Notes under the pieces: model-generated
What the model was told of the DNA's origin: nothing
Databases searched by the model: none
The model's input: only the letters and a program-made list of their open reading frames with translations
Program-made: the position numbers and the translations under genes
In this document: piece by piece, positions 7,920 through 14,177 of the stretch
How positions within the stretch are numbered: position 1 is the stretch's first letter
How the letters are laid out: every line of letters starts with the position of its first letter
NCBI GenBank assembly: GCA_964548475.1
Contig: CAZJRF010000010.1
Span: 1-31,194 of the forward strand
DNA: 31,194 nt
Reading direction: 5' to 3'
Source of the DNA: VGBK01 sp964548475
GTDB taxonomy: Bacteria; Actinomycetota; Acidimicrobiia; Spongiisociales; UBA11373

Positions 7920-8387
7920 GTGAGAATCGACACCGGCATCGAGGCGGCGGATCGGCAAGCGATCGCCGAAGGCCTGGCGCGAGTTCTCGCCGACAGCTAC
8001 ACCCTCTACCTGAAGACCCACAACTACCACTGGAACGTGACCGGGCCTATGTTCCAGACCCTGCACGTCATGTTCGAGGGTCACTACACCGAGCTGGCGA
8101 TGGCCGTCGATGAGTTGGCCGAGCGCATCCGGGCGCTGGGGGAGATGGCCCCGGGCAGCTATCGGGAGTTCACGACCCTCAACTCGGTGGGTGAGGATGA
8201 GGACCAGCCTGATGCCACGGAGATGATCCGCCGGCTGGTGAAGGGCCACGAGGCGGTGGTCCGCACGGCCCGGGCGGCATTCCCTGCGGCGGAGAAGGCG
8301 GAGGACCAGGCCACCATGGACCTGCTGACCCAGCGCATGCAGGTACACGAGAAGACCGCCTGGATGTTGCGCAGCCTCCTGGAGTAG
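7920..8387 (+). CDS. dps: Dps-family ferritin-like DNA-protection protein
   Basis: 155-residue mini-ferritin that oxidises and stores iron in a dodecameric shell and protects DNA from peroxide damage. The ferroxidase ligands of the family are all visible: H37 (HNYHW), H49 (QTLHVMFE), D64 and E68 (VDELAER). The fold covers the full length, with only a short N-terminal stretch and hence no obvious long lysine-rich DNA-binding tail. The start is GTG at 7920 with a strong AAGGAG box 8 nt upstream. The 5' leader from the TAATAT box would be about 70 nt. It is divergent from a thioredoxin and followed by a zinc-ribbon gene whose promoter carries the same palindrome. Confidence 0.92.
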   Translation: MRIDTGIEAADRQAIAEGLARVLADSYTLYLKTHNYHWNVTGPMFQTLHVMFEGHYTELAMAVDELAERIRALGEMAPGSYREFTTLNSVGEDEDQPDATEMIRRLVKGHEAVVRTARAAFPAAEKAEDQATMDLLTQRMQVHEKTAWMLRSLLE

Positions 8388-8408
8388 AAGCCTGCCCGAG
8401 GTGATCCG

Positions 8409-8436
8409 CGAGGGGCCCGGCCCGCCGGGTCCCTCG
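8409..8436 (+). terminator. Strong hairpin after dps
   Basis: Inverted repeat with arms of 13 nt (CGAGGGGCCCGGC and GCCGGGTCCCTCG, one G-T wobble) and a loop of about 2-4 nt, 21 nt after the dps stop. There is no long T run after it, as is common in GC-rich actinobacteria. It would separate dps from the next promoter at 8456. Confidence 0.6.
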
Positions 8437-8455
8437 TTCGCGTGGTCCCATTGAT

Positions 8456-8461
8456 TACACT
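8456..8461 (+). promoter_or_regulatory. -10 box for zinc-ribbon gene
   Basis: TACACT lies 9 nt before the GTG at 8471 and 1 nt before the second palindromic operator. The transcript would start at or within a few bases of the start codon. The arrangement repeats that at dps, where the palindrome also follows the -10 box. Confidence 0.55.
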
Positions 8462-8462
8462 T

Positions 8463-8477
8463 ACGTCACAGTGACGT
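8463..8477. promoter_or_regulatory. Palindromic operator ACGTCACAGTGACGT (copy 2)
   Basis: A perfect 15-bp inverted repeat around a central A, containing the same 13 bp as the site at 7844-7856. It covers the expected transcription start and the GTG start codon of the zinc-ribbon gene, so a bound protein would block initiation. Confidence 0.68.
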
Positions 8478-8842
8478 TACAACCGGAGATAGCCCACTGC
8501 GCCTGGTGCGGGCGGGCCTTCGCCGTTTCGGGGGGCCAAGGGCGCCGTGCCCGCTACTGCCGCCGCAGCCACCGCCAGCGAGCTTTCGAGGCGCGCTGCC
8601 TGGCGGCGCGCATGGGGCTCGAGTCCGGCGAAGCGCTGGTCGACGCCGAGGCGCTCTGCCGCCTGCGGGACCGGCTGTACGTGCTGGAGAGCGCACTGGA
8701 CGACGTGGAAGGCGATCTGCGCGGAAAGCCGGGAGTGGAGGAGTACAAGCGGGCCTTCCAGCACCTGTACGCCGCCGCCGGCCAGCTGCGGGATGCTTGC
8801 GTGGAGCCGCGGGCGATGCTCACCAAGCCATCGGAGGCCTGA
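8471..8842 (+). CDS. Small zinc-ribbon protein of the actinobacterial CxxC...YCRRS family, function unknown
   Basis: 123 residues. The N-terminus has a treble-clef/zinc-ribbon pattern: CAWCG (C10, C13), then GRRARYCRRSHRQRAFEAR. Related actinobacterial proteins usually read YCRRSCRQRA, so the fourth ligand here is His instead of Cys, which can still bind zinc. The rest is predicted helical, with a coiled-coil-like stretch (CRLRDRLYVLESALDDVEGDL) and a final helix. No function is established; a nucleic-acid-binding or regulatory role is plausible from the basic ribbon. The GTG at 8471 is the first start codon in frame after the -10 box and leaves no room for a ribosome-binding site. The palindrome overlapping its start suggests it is part of the same regulon as dps and thioredoxin. 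Confidence 0.75.
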   Translation: MTLQPEIAHCAWCGRAFAVSGGQGRRARYCRRSHRQRAFEARCLAARMGLESGEALVDAEALCRLRDRLYVLESALDDVEGDLRGKPGVEEYKRAFQHLYAAAGQLRDACVEPRAMLTKPSEA

Positions 8843-9039
8843 GCGGTGGGGTGTGATGAGGGTGGTCCCGGCTGGCGTTACCGTGGTGGAGGCGCCCATA
8901 ATGCCCGTTATGTCAACTACCCCCCCGTTCGGTTCCCACTTGTCTCTCGATCCCTCCCCCGGCCGGGCGGTGGCGACGGAGCTTGGTGGTCCGGGTTGTT
9001 GGCCGTGAGGCTCAGGCCGGTCGAGTAGACCGGCGGGCC

Positions 9040-9298
9040 GATCGCCACCGGAGAGGCGATGCAGACAGCGGAGGGCGTGCGGGAGGCGGTCGACCGGCAC
9101 GAGCAGGTGGTCGTGGTGGAAGGCAGCGAGCACGTTGCTGGCAATCCCCTCTCGAGCCAGGGGGTGTGAGAGGGCAGCGGTGAGGCCCACCGCCGCCGGG
9201 TCGCTTTCGGGACCGAGGGTGATCCAGGCAGCGTGGAACGCGATCGGCCAGCCCCGGGCGCGGGCGGTGCGGGCCGGGAACCCCCGCCTCTCCCCCAC
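9040..9298 (-). pseudogene. ACT-domain protein remnant
   Basis: In minus frame, the stretch from about 9260 to 9046 strongly resembles the C-terminal ACT domain of small actinobacterial ACT-domain proteins: AWITLGPESDPAAVGLTAAL, then REGIASNVLAAFHHDHLLVP and a final helix ending LHRLS. Homologues are about 130 residues and begin some 55 residues earlier; here that part is missing, because the SDR gene ends at 9306. A GTG at 9298 could start a shortened protein, but no ribosome-binding sequence precedes it. The C-terminus has no stop where the domain ends: the frame runs on as nonsense antisense to other genes to 8477, while a TGA occurs shortly afterwards in another frame. This suggests a frameshift. 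Together these point to a decayed gene filling the otherwise empty 8843-9305 interval. Confidence 0.55.
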
Positions 9299-9305
9299 CC
9301 GACGG

Positions 9306-10229
9306 TCAGAATCGGCAGTCGGTGCCGGTGAGGGCCACAGAGGCCTCCCAGAGGCGGCGGGCGGCGGCCGGGTCATTGGCCGGGCGGTAGATCTTGACCG
9401 GCACGGCGACGCCGCTGAGAAGCCCTGAGGGGCCGTAGAGGGTCCCGCCAACCGCATCGGGGTCGGTGGCCGCGCGCAGCGTGGGTAGGGCCCCCGCGGC
9501 GGCGTCCTGGGCGATGTGGGCGTTGGCCCAGGCCCAGAAACCGCGCAGGGGCCGGTTAAGGCGGCGTTCCGGGCTCAGTTGCAGGCCGGTGGCGGCATAG
9601 CCGGGGTGAGCGGCGACGCTTAGCAGCGCGGACCCGGCCGCGCTGGAGCGGCGGTCGAGCTCCCGGGCGAAGAGGAGGTTGGCCAGTTTCGACCGGGCGT
9701 AGGCCTGCCAGCGCCGGTAACGCCGCTCTCCCTGCAGATCGTCGAAGTCGAAGCGTCCGAACCGGTAGGTCTCGCTGGTCACCGTCACCACCCGGGGCCG
9801 GGGAGCGGCCAGCAGGAGGGGCAGGAGGCGCCCGGTCAGGGCGAAATGGCCCAGGTGGTTTACCCCCAGCTGGCGCTCGAAGCCGTCGATGGTCGGCGAG
9901 CGCGGCACTCCCATGATGCCCGCGTTGTTGACCAGGCAGTCGAGGTGAGTCAGCCGGGCGGCGGCGCGGGAGGAGAAGGCCTCCACCGAGGAGAGATCGG
10001 CCAGGTCCAGCCGTTCCACCTCAACCACGGCCCCGGGCACGGTCGCCCGGATGGCGTCGGCGGCGTGCTCGCCGGCGTCCTCACGCCGGCAGGCCAGGAT
10101 CACCCGGGTCCGCCGGGTGGCGAGGCAACGGGCCGTTTCAAGACCCAGGCCGGTATTGGCCCCGGTGACGACGAACACCCGGCCGGTCTGGTCGGGTACG
10201 TCGGCGGCGGTCCAGCCCCTGGCAGGCAT
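9306..10229 (-). CDS. Short-chain dehydrogenase/reductase (retinol dehydrogenase-like)
   Basis: 307-residue classical SDR with an NAD(P)H-binding Rossmann fold. Motifs in order are TGANTGLG (cofactor glycine motif), ILACRR (a basic residue pair that favours NADP), DLADLSS, NNAGIMG, GVNHLGHF, VTSETY with the catalytic Ser, and YARSK with the catalytic Tyr and Lys. The C-terminal part (HPGYAATGLQ, then LPTLRAATDPDAVGGTLYGPSG) is as in the RDH/WWOX-like subgroup. Substrate unknown. The ATG at 10229 is 6 nt after a TACGAT -10 box, indicating a leaderless transcript. Confidence 0.9.
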   Translation of the reverse strand: MPARGWTAADVPDQTGRVFVVTGANTGLGLETARCLATRRTRVILACRREDAGEHAADAIRATVPGAVVEVERLDLADLSSVEAFSSRAAARLTHLDCLVNNAGIMGVPRSPTIDGFERQLGVNHLGHFALTGRLLPLLLAAPRPRVVTVTSETYRFGRFDFDDLQGERRYRRWQAYARSKLANLLFARELDRRSSAAGSALLSVAAHPGYAATGLQLSPERRLNRPLRGFWAWANAHIAQDAAAGALPTLRAATDPDAVGGTLYGPSGLLSGVAVPVKIYRPANDPAAARRLWEASVALTGTDCRF

Positions 10230-10235
10230 GCCGGC

Positions 10236-10241
10236 ATCGTA
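10236..10241 (-). promoter_or_regulatory. -10 box for leaderless SDR gene
   Basis: On the minus strand TACGAT is followed by 6 nt and then the ATG of the SDR gene, with no ribosome-binding sequence between. Confidence 0.6.
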
Positions 10242-10315
10242 GGGGCCTCGTACTTGCCCTCATCCGGTTTGGGCGTGCTGTACTGGCGCGCGCCGCCAAT
10301 GAGGAGGCCGAAGCG

Positions 10316-10681
10316 ATGGCGATCGAAGTGGCCGTGGAGCCCGGGGCGGTCACCGTCCACCTGCGAGGCTGGGACTGGGTGCTGGCCGCGCGCTGTCGGC
10401 TGGTGATCCCGGCGGAGCGCATCGCCGGCGTCACGATCGCCCCGCGCACGGAGGTGCATCGGCCGGGGGTGTCACTCACCAACACGGGGACCTACCTGCC
10501 CGGGCTCCTCTACTACGGCCGCTTCGGGATGGGTCCGGCCCGCGAGTTCTGGGCGGTGAGATGCCAGGAGCGGCTGGTGGTGATCGAGTGCCGGGATTGG
10601 GATTACGTCCGGGTAGTGCTGGGCGTGCCCGACCCCGAGGTGGTGGCCGGCACCGTGCGCCTGGTGGCCGGCGCCCGCTGA
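10316..10681 (+). CDS. Small PH-like domain protein, function unknown
   Basis: 121 residues, all beta-rich with a final helix. The pattern VTVHLRGWD, VIPAERIAGVTIAP, then TGTYLPGLLYYGRF, REFWAVRCQERLVVIEC and VLGVPDPEVVAGTVR resembles a family of small bacterial proteins with a PH-like fold that occurs widely in Actinomycetota and has no assigned role. The ATG at 10316 follows GAGGAGG with about 8 nt spacing. There is no signal peptide or membrane segment. It stands alone between two divergently arranged regions. Confidence 0.7.
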   Translation: MAIEVAVEPGAVTVHLRGWDWVLAARCRLVIPAERIAGVTIAPRTEVHRPGVSLTNTGTYLPGLLYYGRFGMGPAREFWAVRCQERLVVIECRDWDYVRVVLGVPDPEVVAGTVRLVAGAR

Positions 10682-10834
10682 TCAGCCTCCGCGCCGTTGA
10701 TTCTTCGGCGGTGACATGAGGGGCTGTCTCGTAGCCGGTGGGTACCGCGCCGGGGAGAGCCACGATGGCGAGGACGGGCCGGCCACTCCCCCACTGCCGA
10801 TTGGATCAATCAGGCCCAAGATCTCGCGCCCGGA

Positions 10835-10840
10835 TAGGCT
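10835..10840 (+). promoter_or_regulatory. -10 box upstream of the ybaK leader ORF
   Basis: TAGGCT lies 7 nt before the ATG at 10848, the spacing seen at other leaderless genes in this window. It would make a transcript that begins with the short upstream ORF and runs into ybaK. The 10682-10834 stretch before it shows no gene. Confidence 0.5.
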
Positions 10841-10847
10841 CGGCAAC

Positions 10848-10931
10848 ATGCAGGAGAACCTATCGTCCGGTTTCGGGTGTGGGGCGACGATGACGTGCGG
10901 TCAATCGGCTTTCCCCGGGAGGGTGGACTGA
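10848..10931 (+). CDS. Possible 27-residue leaderless upstream ORF (leader peptide) coupled to ybaK
   Basis: ATG at 10848 sits 7 nt after a TAGGCT -10 box with no Shine-Dalgarno, and the frame ends in TGA at 10929-10931, whose last base is the first base of the ybaK ATG (TGATG). Such one-base overlap favours translational coupling. The peptide is 27 residues with two cysteine codons close together (CGATMTCG). The downstream gene acts on Cys-tRNA(Pro). Leaderless cysteine-containing leader peptides acting as attenuators are known in mycobacteria, but those carry runs of cysteine, so a regulatory role here is a guess. The ORF could also be chance. Confidence 0.4.
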   Translation: MQENLSSGFGCGATMTCGQSAFPGRVD

Positions 10932-11407
10932 TGGCGGCCACCCCGGCCACCGTCGCGCTGCAACGGGCGGGGATCCCCTTCACTTCGCACGAGTACGGTC
11001 CGGTCGCGGAGACGGAGGGGACCTACGGGGAAGCGATCGCCGGCGTGCTGGGCGTAGAGCCCGACCGCGTATTCAAGACCCTGGTGACCATGGCCGACGA
11101 CCGGCCCACGGTGGCGGTGCTCCCGGTGAGCGGCCACCTGTCGTTGAAGGCGCTGGCCAGGGCACGGGGCGCCAAGCGTGCCGAGATGGCCGCTCCCGCC
11201 GAGGCGGAGCGGCTGACCGGCTACGTGGTGGGAGGCATCAGCCCCTTCGGTCAGAAGCGGCGCCTCCCCGCGGTGGTGGACGGGTCGGTGCTGGCGCACG
11301 ACTCGGTATTCATCAGCGGGGGGCGGCGGGGGCTGCAGGTGGAGGTCGCCCCCGGCGAACTGATCGCCTTCCTGGATGCCCAGGTGGCCGATCTCCTCTC
11401 CGGGTAG
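10931..11407 (+). CDS. ybaK: Cys-tRNA(Pro)/aminoacyl-tRNA deacylase YbaK/EbsC
   Basis: 158-residue trans-editing enzyme that hydrolyses Cys-tRNA(Pro) made in error by prolyl-tRNA synthetase. It follows E. coli YbaK along its whole length: AETEGTYGE, RVFKTLV with the essential Lys, VAVLPVSGHLSLK, AKRAEMA, GYVVGGISPFGQKRRLP and SGGRRGLQVEV. The ATG at 10931 is preceded by GGGAGGG with 7 nt spacing and overlaps the stop of a short upstream ORF by one base. An alternative start further upstream in the same frame is rejected because homology begins at this ATG. Confidence 0.93.
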   Translation: MAATPATVALQRAGIPFTSHEYGPVAETEGTYGEAIAGVLGVEPDRVFKTLVTMADDRPTVAVLPVSGHLSLKALARARGAKRAEMAAPAEAERLTGYVVGGISPFGQKRRLPAVVDGSVLAHDSVFISGGRRGLQVEVAPGELIAFLDAQVADLLSG

Positions 11408-11421
11408 GCGCTTTCGCCCTG

Positions 11422-11427
11422 TAACCT
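11422..11427 (+). promoter_or_regulatory. Candidate -10 box for aceE
   Basis: TAACCT, extended upstream as TGTAACCT, lies 32 nt before the aceE ATG and would give a 5' leader of about 25 nt that contains the GGAG ribosome-binding sequence. No -35 is evident. Confidence 0.4.
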
Positions 11428-11459
11428 GCCCCACGACCGTCCCCCGGAGTGGTTCGCCC

Positions 11460-14156
11460 ATGATCATCGACGGGTTCGTCCACCAGCTTCCCGATGCCGA
11501 TTCCGAGGAGACCGGTGAGTGGCTCGACGCCCTCAGCCAGATCATCGACCAGGCCGGAGAGGGCCGCGCGCGGTTCTTGATGGCCCGTCTCATCGAGCAC
11601 GCCCGTTCTCGCAACATCGGCGTGCCGGCTTCGGTGAGCACCCCCTACATCAACACCATTCCCCCGGAACAGGAAGCCTGGTTCCCCGGTGACGAGCAGC
11701 TGGAGCGGCGCATCCGGCGCTTCATCCGCTGGAACGCGGCCGTGATGGTGGTGCGCGCCAACAAGGCAGCCGACGCCATCGGCGGCCACCTCTCCACCTT
11801 TGCGTCTTCCGCCACTCTCTACGAGGTGGGCTTCAACTACTTCTTCCGCGGGAAGGAGGACGGACGGCCGGGCGACCACGTCTACCTCCAGGGCCATGCC
11901 GCCCCCGGTATCTACGCGCGGGCCTACCTGGAGTACCGCCTGGACGAGGGGCATCTGGACCGCTTCCGGCGGGAGATCGGCGGCGGGGGGCTCTCCTCGT
12001 ACCCCCATCCCCGCCTGATGCCCGGCTTCTGGGAGTACCCGACGGTCTCCATGGGGCTGGGACCTATCAACTCCATCTACCAGGCGCGCTTCAACAAGTA
12101 CCTGCAGAATCGCCGGCTCGACGACACCGACGACTCCCGGGTGTGGTGCTTCCTCGGTGATGGTGAGATGGATGAGCCGGAGACGGTGGGGTCGATCTCC
12201 CTGGCCGCCCGGGAGCGCCTGGACAACCTGGTGTGGGTGGTGAACTGCAACCTGCAGCGCCTGGATGGGCCGGTGCGGGGCAATGGGAAGGTGATCCAGG
12301 AGCTGGAGGCCCTCTTTCGCGGCGCCGGCTGGCACGTGCTGAAGGTGATCTGGGGAGCCAACTGGGACCCGCTGCTGGCCCGCGACGCCCACGGAGTGCT
12401 GCTCGAGAAGATGAACGTCACCGTGGACGGCGAGTACCAGCGCTTCAAGGCGGAGACCGGGGCCTACGTGCGAGGGCACTTCTTCGGCCCCGACCCGCGC
12501 TTGCGGCGGATGGTGGCCCACATGAGCGACGACGAGATCTGGGCGCTGCGCCGGGGCGGTCACGACTACCGCAAGGTGTATGCCGCCTATCGGGCGGCGG
12601 TCGACCTGCGGGGGGCGCCGGTGGTGATCCTGGCCAAGACGGTGAAGGGCTGGACCCTGGGCCCGGATGTGGAGGGGCGCAACGCCACTCATCAGATCAA
12701 GAAGCTGAGCAACCACCAGCTGCGGATGCTGCGCGACCGCCTGCAGCTCCAGGCCGAGATCCCCGATGAGGCGCTGGCCGAAGGGAAGGAGCCCCCCTAC
12801 TACCGCCCGCCGCTGGACTCCCCCGAGGTCCAGTACCTGCTTGCCCGGCGGCGGGCACTCGACGGCCCCTTGCCCAGCCGCCCGGTACCCGAGCGGCGCC
12901 CCCTGGACTTGCCCGACCACGGGCCCTTCGCGGAATTCGAGGTTGGCTCGGGCAGGCAGGAGGTCTCCACCACCATGGCCTTCACCCGCCTGCTGCGCAA
13001 CCTGGCCCGGCATGAGGGCTTCGGGCACCGGGTGGTTCCCATCGTCCCCGACGAGGGCCGCACCTTCGGGATGGATGCCCTGTTCAAGGAGCTGCGCATC
13101 TACGCCTCGCAGGGTCAGCTCTACGAGGCGGTGGACCATCACCTGCTGCTCTCCTATCGGGAGGCGCAGGATGGCCAGATCCTGGAGGAGGGCATCACCG
13201 AGGCGGGCTCCATGGCGTCGTGGATCGCCGCCGCCACCGCCCACGCCACCCGCGGGGTGCCCATGGTGCCCTTCTTCACCTTCTACTCCATGTTCGGCTT
13301 CCAGCGGGTCGGCGACCTGATCTGGCTGGCGGGCGATGCTCGGGCGCGCGGCTTCCTGCTCGGTGCTACTGCCGGACGGACGACGCTTCTGGGCGAGGGG
13401 TTGCAGCACCAGGATGGCCACAGCCAATTGCTGGCGGCCGCCGTCCCCGCCTGCCGGGCTTACGACCCGGCCTTCGCCTACGAGATGGCCGCCATTGTGG
13501 AGCACGGCCTTCGCGAGATGTACGGGCCGGCCGCGGAGGACGTCTTCTACTACCTCACGCTCTACAACGAGAACTACCTCATGCCCCCCAAGCCGCCGGG
13601 GGTAGATCGGGGGATCATCGAGGGTTTGTACCGCTGGGCCCCGGCCCCTGAGGGGACGCAATCACAAGGGGCGATCCTCTTCTCGGGGCCGGCGCACCGG
13701 GCCGCCCGCCAAGCCCGGGACGACCTGATGGAGCATTTTGGAGTCCCGGTCGAGCTGTGGAGCGCCACCTCCTACAAGGCGTTGCGTGAGGAGGCGCTGT
13801 CGGTAGAGCGATGGAACCGCCTCCATCCGCGCGCCGGGGAGCGGGTGCCTCTCGTCACCCGTGCCCTGAGTGCGGCGAGGGGCCCGGTGGTGGCGGTGAC
13901 CGACTACATGAAGATGGTCCCCGACCAGGTGGCCCGCTGGGTTCCGGGCAGGTTCCTGCCGCTGGGCACCGACGGCTACGGGCGCAGTGACACCCGCGAG
14001 GCCTTGCGGCGCTTCTTCGAGGTGGACGCGGGGCACGTGGTGGTGGCGGTGCTGTGGGCCCTGGCTGCCGACGGCCGTCTGGAGCCCGAGCGCGTGGAGG
14101 AGGCCATCGCCCGGTACGGCATCGACCCCGAGTTGCCCGACCCCCGGCTCCCCTGA
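11460..14156 (+). CDS. aceE: Pyruvate dehydrogenase E1 component, homodimeric type
   Basis: 898-residue thiamine-diphosphate enzyme that decarboxylates pyruvate and acetylates the lipoyl groups of E2. The length is normal for AceE (E. coli 887). Features in order are NTIPPEQEAWFPGDE near residue 62, RWNAAVMVVRAN, GGHLSTFASSATLYEVGFNY, GDHVYLQGHAAPGIYAR, the ThDP-Mg motif beginning GDGEMDEPE at 233 and ending with VVNCNLQRLDG near 262, then the transketolase-like second domain (IVPDEGRTFGMD, EEGITEAGSMASW) and a C-terminal domain with GYGRSDTREALRRFF. The ATG at 11460 has GGAG 10 nt upstream. E2 and E3 genes are not nearby, so this is a stand-alone locus, as often in actinobacteria. It ends convergently with the lipoprotein gene at a shared hairpin. 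Confidence 0.96.
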   Translation: MIIDGFVHQLPDADSEETGEWLDALSQIIDQAGEGRARFLMARLIEHARSRNIGVPASVSTPYINTIPPEQEAWFPGDEQLERRIRRFIRWNAAVMVVRANKAADAIGGHLSTFASSATLYEVGFNYFFRGKEDGRPGDHVYLQGHAAPGIYARAYLEYRLDEGHLDRFRREIGGGGLSSYPHPRLMPGFWEYPTVSMGLGPINSIYQARFNKYLQNRRLDDTDDSRVWCFLGDGEMDEPETVGSISLAARERLDNLVWVVNCNLQRLDGPVRGNGKVIQELEALFRGAGWHVLKVIWGANWDPLLARDAHGVLLEKMNVTVDGEYQRFKAETGAYVRGHFFGPDPRLRRMVAHMSDDEIWALRRGGHDYRKVYAAYRAAVDLRGAPVVILAKTVKGWTLGPDVEGRNATHQIKKLSNHQLRMLRDRLQLQAEIPDEALAEGKEPPYYRPPLDSPEVQYLLARRRALDGPLPSRPVPERRPLDLPDHGPFAEFEVGSGRQEVSTTMAFTRLLRNLARHEGFGHRVVPIVPDEGRTFGMDALFKELRIYASQGQLYEAVDHHLLLSYREAQDGQILEEGITEAGSMASWIAAATAHATRGVPMVPFFTFYSMFGFQRVGDLIWLAGDARARGFLLGATAGRTTLLGEGLQHQDGHSQLLAAAVPACRAYDPAFAYEMAAIVEHGLREMYGPAAEDVFYYLTLYNENYLMPPKPPGVDRGIIEGLYRWAPAPEGTQSQGAILFSGPAHRAARQARDDLMEHFGVPVELWSATSYKALREEALSVERWNRLHPRAGERVPLVTRALSAARGPVVAVTDYMKMVPDQVARWVPGRFLPLGTDGYGRSDTREALRRFFEVDAGHVVVAVLWALAADGRLEPERVEEAIARYGIDPELPDPRLP

Positions 14157-14177
14157 ACCGGGTTCCGTGGGTTCAGG
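14152..14177. terminator. Bidirectional hairpin between convergent aceE and lipoprotein gene
   Basis: CCTGAACC (14152-14159) and GGTTCAGG (14170-14177) pair perfectly over 8 bp around a 10-nt loop. Two smaller hairpins are possible with the same repeats: GAACC-G-GGTTC at the left and GGTTC-AG-GAACC at the right. The structure overlaps both stop codons, so it can end transcription from either side. Confidence 0.6.

Noticed and set aside
8897..8912. CATAA-N6-TTATG inverted repeat next to a TTGACA on the minus strand
   Set aside because: No -10 box at proper spacing and no intact gene to serve; too short to claim as an operator.
8856..9008. Possible 50-residue ORF after the zinc-ribbon gene
   Set aside because: Weak ribosome-binding site, no family pattern, and Pro/Gly-rich composition; it cannot be told from chance.
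11313..13661. 782-codon open frame on the minus strand opposite aceE
   Set aside because: Antisense to strongly conserved AceE sequence, with His/Gln/Val-rich composition typical of reverse-complement frames in GC-rich genes.
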